Of a DNA stretch of 8,806 bases, positions 6,843 to 8,806 are shown one piece after another. The DNA comes from Bordetella parapertussis (GTDB lineage: Bacteria > Pseudomonadota > Gammaproteobacteria > Burkholderiales > SG8-39), in contig CAMDRY010000111.1 of assembly GCA_945906975.1 (NCBI GenBank), positions 1 to 8,806 of the forward strand, given 5' to 3'. Under the pieces are notes generated by a model. The model saw only the letters and a program-made list of their open reading frames with translations, had not been told where the DNA came from and searched no databases. The translations under genes and the position numbers were made by a program. How positions within the stretch are numbered: the first letter of the stretch is position 1; the number at the start of each line of letters is the position of its first letter.

Positions 6843-7526
6843 ATGTTTTATTTTTTGAAACATGCCGGGTGTGGTCTTGGGGCGGTGCTCTGGCTGAGCG
6901 CGTCGGCGGTCGCGGCACAGGGGGCTGATGTTGGTCTGGTTAGTCAGGTGAAGGGAGAGGTGGGTTACTCCGCAGAGGGCGGCGGTGGCGGCAAGGCCCG
7001 GGATTACATGCGGGTGCGCGAGACCGACCGCTTCGTGTTGCCGGCAGGCGCCACCCTGCGGGTGATATTTTTACAAAGCGGACGGCAGGAAACATGGAGC
7101 GGGCCGGCCAGCATGCGACTTGGCGCCGGCGCGGGCGAGATAATTTCGGGCAAGGCGCCGGAGGTGGCGCAATTGCCGCCGAGCGTGCCCCAGCGCATTG
7201 TGCGCACCCCGGACATGTTCCAGCAGGCACACATGGCGCGGCTGGGTGGCATCAGCGTGCGCGGCGCTCCGCTGCGGCCGCATGTGCTCTCGGCCGAGGA
7301 CCAGGCGGAGCTCATCGCCGCCCGCGACCTCTACCAGCAGTTGCGCACAAGGCAGTCGGGCGACGACATCACGGCGCAATTGTATTTTGCCTTGGTGCTC
7401 AGCGATCACCTGCAATTCGAAGAGCTGAAGCGCGTGGCCGAAGAGATGCAGGCTTTGCAACCGGAAAATGCCGATGTGCAGTCTCTGGGTCTCTGGGCGG
7501 CAGAACGTCTTAAACGCGGGCGTTAA
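6843..7526 (+). CDS. Exported FecR-like / TPR-like protein, first paralogue
   Basis: A 227-residue protein that I do not recognise as a named family. Residues 1-25 are a Sec signal peptide ending AVAA before Gln26; there is no lipobox, so it should be soluble in the periplasm. Residues about 28-130 are strand-rich: DVGLV, KGEVGYS, VRETDRF, PAGATLRVIF, SGRQETWSGPAS. This layout resembles FecR-type sensory domains (a GEV start, then V-x-x-G/D-D-R-F, then a surface-residue strand), a resemblance judged by eye. Residues about 158-220 are helical; DDITAQLYFALVLSDHL followed by a helix ending LQPEN looks like a TPR unit. ATG 6843 is chosen over TTG 6834 because ACGGAG (6828-6833) is well placed and the signal peptide starts there. 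It lies 34 bases after the cyclase and probably shares its transcript. It may bind the CHASE2 or CHAT-TPR partner; this is inference. Confidence 0.85.
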   Translation: MFYFLKHAGCGLGAVLWLSASAVAAQGADVGLVSQVKGEVGYSAEGGGGGKARDYMRVRETDRFVLPAGATLRVIFLQSGRQETWSGPASMRLGAGAGEIISGKAPEVAQLPPSVPQRIVRTPDMFQQAHMARLGGISVRGAPLRPHVLSAEDQAELIAARDLYQQLRTRQSGDDITAQLYFALVLSDHLQFEELKRVAEEMQALQPENADVQSLGLWAAERLKRGR

Positions 7527-7683
7527 GGCGGGCTAGTCACGTTAGTCACTCAAAGGCCTGCTTTGCGTGCACTAATTGGCAGTCTGACTGCGGAAAAGCG
7601 CGCCTGCGTGATAAATTCACTGTGCAGAGGGGGCTTGCGTGCCTATGCTTGAGTCATATTCATGGCGTATGGGGAGTAGGAAT
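7527..7683. promoter_or_regulatory. Intergenic gap between the two FecR-like genes
   Basis: This 157-bp gap is longer than expected inside a tight operon and may contain a second promoter. TAGTCAC occurs twice nine bases apart (7534-7540 and 7543-7549). TTGGCA (7576-7581) and GATAAA (7610-7615) look like promoter boxes, but the 28-base spacing is too long for a sigma-70 pair. No terminator hairpin with a T-run is visible, so readthrough from upstream is possible. Confidence 0.3.
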
Positions 7684-8349
7684 ATGAAGACGATAAAGAC
7701 AGCTTTTAGTGCGGCTCTTTTCGCGGCGGCCATCATGGTCGGCGTTGCACAGGCGCAATCGCCCGATGTCGGGCTTGTGAATATGCTCGCGGGCGAGGTG
7801 TCCTACGCCAGCGAGGGTGCGGCTGCCGCCAAGGTGCAGTCGTTCATGAAGGTCCGTCAGGGAGACCGTTTTACGGTTCCCGCAGGGGGGGCGGTGCGCG
7901 TGGTCTATTTTCAGGGCGGACGCCAGGAAACCTGGAAAGGGCCGGCAAGCTTCAAGGCCGGCGCCCGGCAGGGCGAGGGTGGTACACCGACGGAAGTGAC
8001 GGTACTTCCCGCCAGCGTGCCGCAAAAAATCGCCCAGGTTCCTGAACTGATCCAGATCGCCAAGCTGGGCCGCTCCGGCGGCGTGGCGGTACGCGGCGCA
8101 GCCAAGGCGCCGCGCCTGAGCGCCGAGCAGCAGGCCGAGGTCAAGGCCGCCAAGGACACCTATGGCAAGCTGCGCTCGCAGCTTGGTGCGGACGACATCA
8201 CGCCCGAGCTATACCTGTACAGCGTGCTGCAGGATTACCTGCTTTACGATGATATGCGGCCGGTTGTCGACGAAATGAGCAAACGCCAGCCCAATAGCAC
8301 CGAGGTGCAGGAACTCGCCGCGTGGGTGAAAAGCCGTACGCAAAATTAA
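7684..8349 (+). CDS. Exported FecR-like / TPR-like protein, second paralogue
   Basis: A 221-residue paralogue of the protein encoded just upstream, matching it along its whole length: DVGLV, GEVSYASEG, VRQGDRF, PAGGAVRV, GGRQETWKGPAS, PASVPQKI, VRGA, LSAEQQAEV, GADDITPELY. A Sec signal peptide (residues 1-24, ending AQA before Gln25) predicts a periplasmic location. The N-terminal half is strand-rich and FecR-like by eye; the C-terminal part (about 150-218) is helical with one TPR-like unit. I chose ATG 7684 because GGGGAG (7671-7676) lies seven bases before it and the signal peptide starts there; the frame is open back to 7639 without family support. Conservation is highest in the GRQETW-GPAS block and around DDIT, which are the best candidates for functional surfaces. 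Function is unknown; context suggests a partner of the CHASE2 cyclase or CHAT protein. Confidence 0.85.
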   Translation: MKTIKTAFSAALFAAAIMVGVAQAQSPDVGLVNMLAGEVSYASEGAAAAKVQSFMKVRQGDRFTVPAGGAVRVVYFQGGRQETWKGPASFKAGARQGEGGTPTEVTVLPASVPQKIAQVPELIQIAKLGRSGGVAVRGAAKAPRLSAEQQAEVKAAKDTYGKLRSQLGADDITPELYLYSVLQDYLLYDDMRPVVDEMSKRQPNSTEVQELAAWVKSRTQN

Positions 8350-8406
8350 TACCGTGCTTAGCATGTTGCAGAAGCAGCGTTTTTAGCGGCAAATCAAGGT
8401 GGATTT

Positions 8407-8433
8407 AACGGGCGCTTCGGCGCCCGTTTTTTT
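8407..8433 (+). terminator. Intrinsic terminator after the CHAT/cyclase/FecR-like cluster
   Basis: A perfect 9-bp stem (8407-8415 with 8420-8428), centred on ACGGGCGC and GCGCCCGT, closes a TTCG tetraloop. Seven T residues follow (8427-8433). This is a textbook Rho-independent terminator located 57 bases after the second FecR-like stop codon. It lies in the first copy of a 60-bp tandem repeat and probably ends transcription of the whole cluster. Confidence 0.93.
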
Positions 8434-8546
8434 ATCTGTTTGGGCGACGAAGCGTCCGCGTAAAAACCCCTGCGCTTCGGCGCCCGTTTTTTTATCTGCT
8501 TGGGCGACGAAGCGTCCGGGTAAAATCCCCTGCGCTTCGGCGCCTG
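8412..8546. repeat. 60-bp tandem repeat, two full copies and a partial third
   Basis: Copies begin GCGCTTCGGCGCC at 8412, 8472 and 8532, with a period of exactly 60. The first two differ at three positions (8439/8499, 8459/8519, 8466/8526). The third copy stops after about 13 bases. Each full copy carries a T7 run and the segment GGGCGACGAAGCG, which is nearly complementary to the CGCTTCGGCGCCC of its own copy and of the next copy. The array sits entirely between genes. A short tandem GCCTGCCTCA pair (8542-8551, 8552-8561) follows it. Confidence 0.9.
8442..8493 (+). terminator. Second terminator formed across two repeat copies
   Basis: GGGCGACGAAGCG (8442-8454) pairs with CGCTTCGGCGCCC (8473-8485) over 13 positions with one A-G mismatch, enclosing an 18-base loop. 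After a single G comes a T7 run (8487-8493). The short local hairpin of the second copy has only four base pairs, so this cross-copy fold is the better terminator. It would back up the one at 8407-8433. The fold is deduced by eye from complementarity. Confidence 0.65.
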
Positions 8547-8579
8547 CCTCAGCCTGCCTCAATAGGATAGGCTATACCC

Positions 8580-8806
8580 ATGTCATGGGATATTTTTTGC
8601 TCCGTTGTTGATAATTTTGGCGACATTGGCGTGAGCTGGCGGCTTGCGCGGCAGTTGGCATCCGAGCAGGGTGCGCGGGTCCGCTTGTGGGTCGACAATC
8701 TGCACAGCTTTCAGGCCTTGTGCCCGCAGCTTGATGTGCTGGCGCCGGTGCAAACGCTGCATGGCATCGAGATCCGGCATTGGACGCCGGAGTTTGCCGC
8801 AGTGGA
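8580..8806 (+). CDS. earP: EF-P arginine 32 rhamnosyltransferase EarP (3' end outside window)
   Basis: The first 75 residues of EarP (formerly DUF2331), an inverting GT-B glycosyltransferase that uses dTDP-rhamnose to modify a conserved arginine of elongation factor P, easing translation through polyproline stretches. The diagnostic N-terminus is present: WDIFCSVVDNFGDIGVSWRL at residues 3-22, then a second strand VRLWVDNL. Asp11 and Asp15 in DNFGD match the conserved aspartates that EarP studies found essential for activity. The ATG at 8580 gives the usual N-terminal length. AGGA at 8564-8567 is a weak ribosome site. A perfect inverted repeat, CCCATG-T-CATGGG (8577-8589), covers the start codon. 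The gene follows the terminator repeats and is probably transcribed separately. In this family the EF-P gene often lies immediately downstream; it is out of view here. Confidence 0.93.
   Translation, partial: MSWDIFCSVVDNFGDIGVSWRLARQLASEQGARVRLWVDNLHSFQALCPQLDVLAPVQTLHGIEIRHWTPEFAAV

Noticed and set aside
8399..8611. Small plus-strand frame of 70 codons with 20-residue peptide repeats (ASAPVFLS, WATKRP)
   Set aside because: It is a by-product of the 60-bp repeat, whose period is a multiple of three; it contains two intrinsic terminators and overlaps the earP start, and has no ribosome site.

Overview
The window is a GC-rich piece of a Gram-negative chromosome. An arginine-type EF-P rhamnosyltransferase (EarP) gene, a 3-hydroxyacyl-CoA dehydrogenase, a compact universal stress protein and several Sec-exported proteins point to a beta- or gammaproteobacterium. 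A Rhodocyclales/Nitrosomonadales-like betaproteobacterium is my best guess, from family knowledge only, with no database comparison.

Layout. At the left edge, on the minus strand, is the 5' part of a 3-hydroxyacyl-CoA dehydrogenase gene cut by the window (1-518). A divergent intergenic region (519-759) leads to a plus-strand universal stress protein (760-1194). Next is a short leader built of CGGTTC hexamers that decay into heptamers (1245-1314). The core of the window is a co-directional cluster of four genes: a secreted TPR-CHAT protease-like protein (1350-4619), a membrane CHASE2 class III adenylate cyclase (4880-6808), and two paralogous exported proteins with a FecR-like N-terminal half and a TPR-like helical C-terminal part (6843-7526 and 7684-8349). 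The cluster ends at a strong intrinsic terminator inside a 60-bp tandem repeat (8407-8546). The start of earP (8580 onward) runs off the right edge.

How the genes may work together. All four core products place their distinctive domains outside the cytoplasm: the CHAT protein and both FecR-like proteins carry signal peptides, and the CHASE2 domain lies between membrane segments on the periplasmic side. Only the cyclase catalytic domain is cytoplasmic. An economical reading, which is inference, is an envelope-sensing module in which periplasmic TPR/FecR-like partners and a caspase-like CHAT enzyme feed a signal through CHASE2 into cAMP production. The CHAT His-Cys dyad and the cyclase metal, base-recognition and transition-state residues all appear intact. 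The spacing suggests that the cyclase and first FecR-like gene are co-transcribed (34 bp gap), while the CHAT gene and the second FecR-like gene may have extra promoters (gaps of about 260 and 157 bp). The flanking genes (dehydrogenase, stress protein, earP) look like ordinary chromosomal neighbours. I see no RNA genes, insertion sequences or CRISPR arrays.
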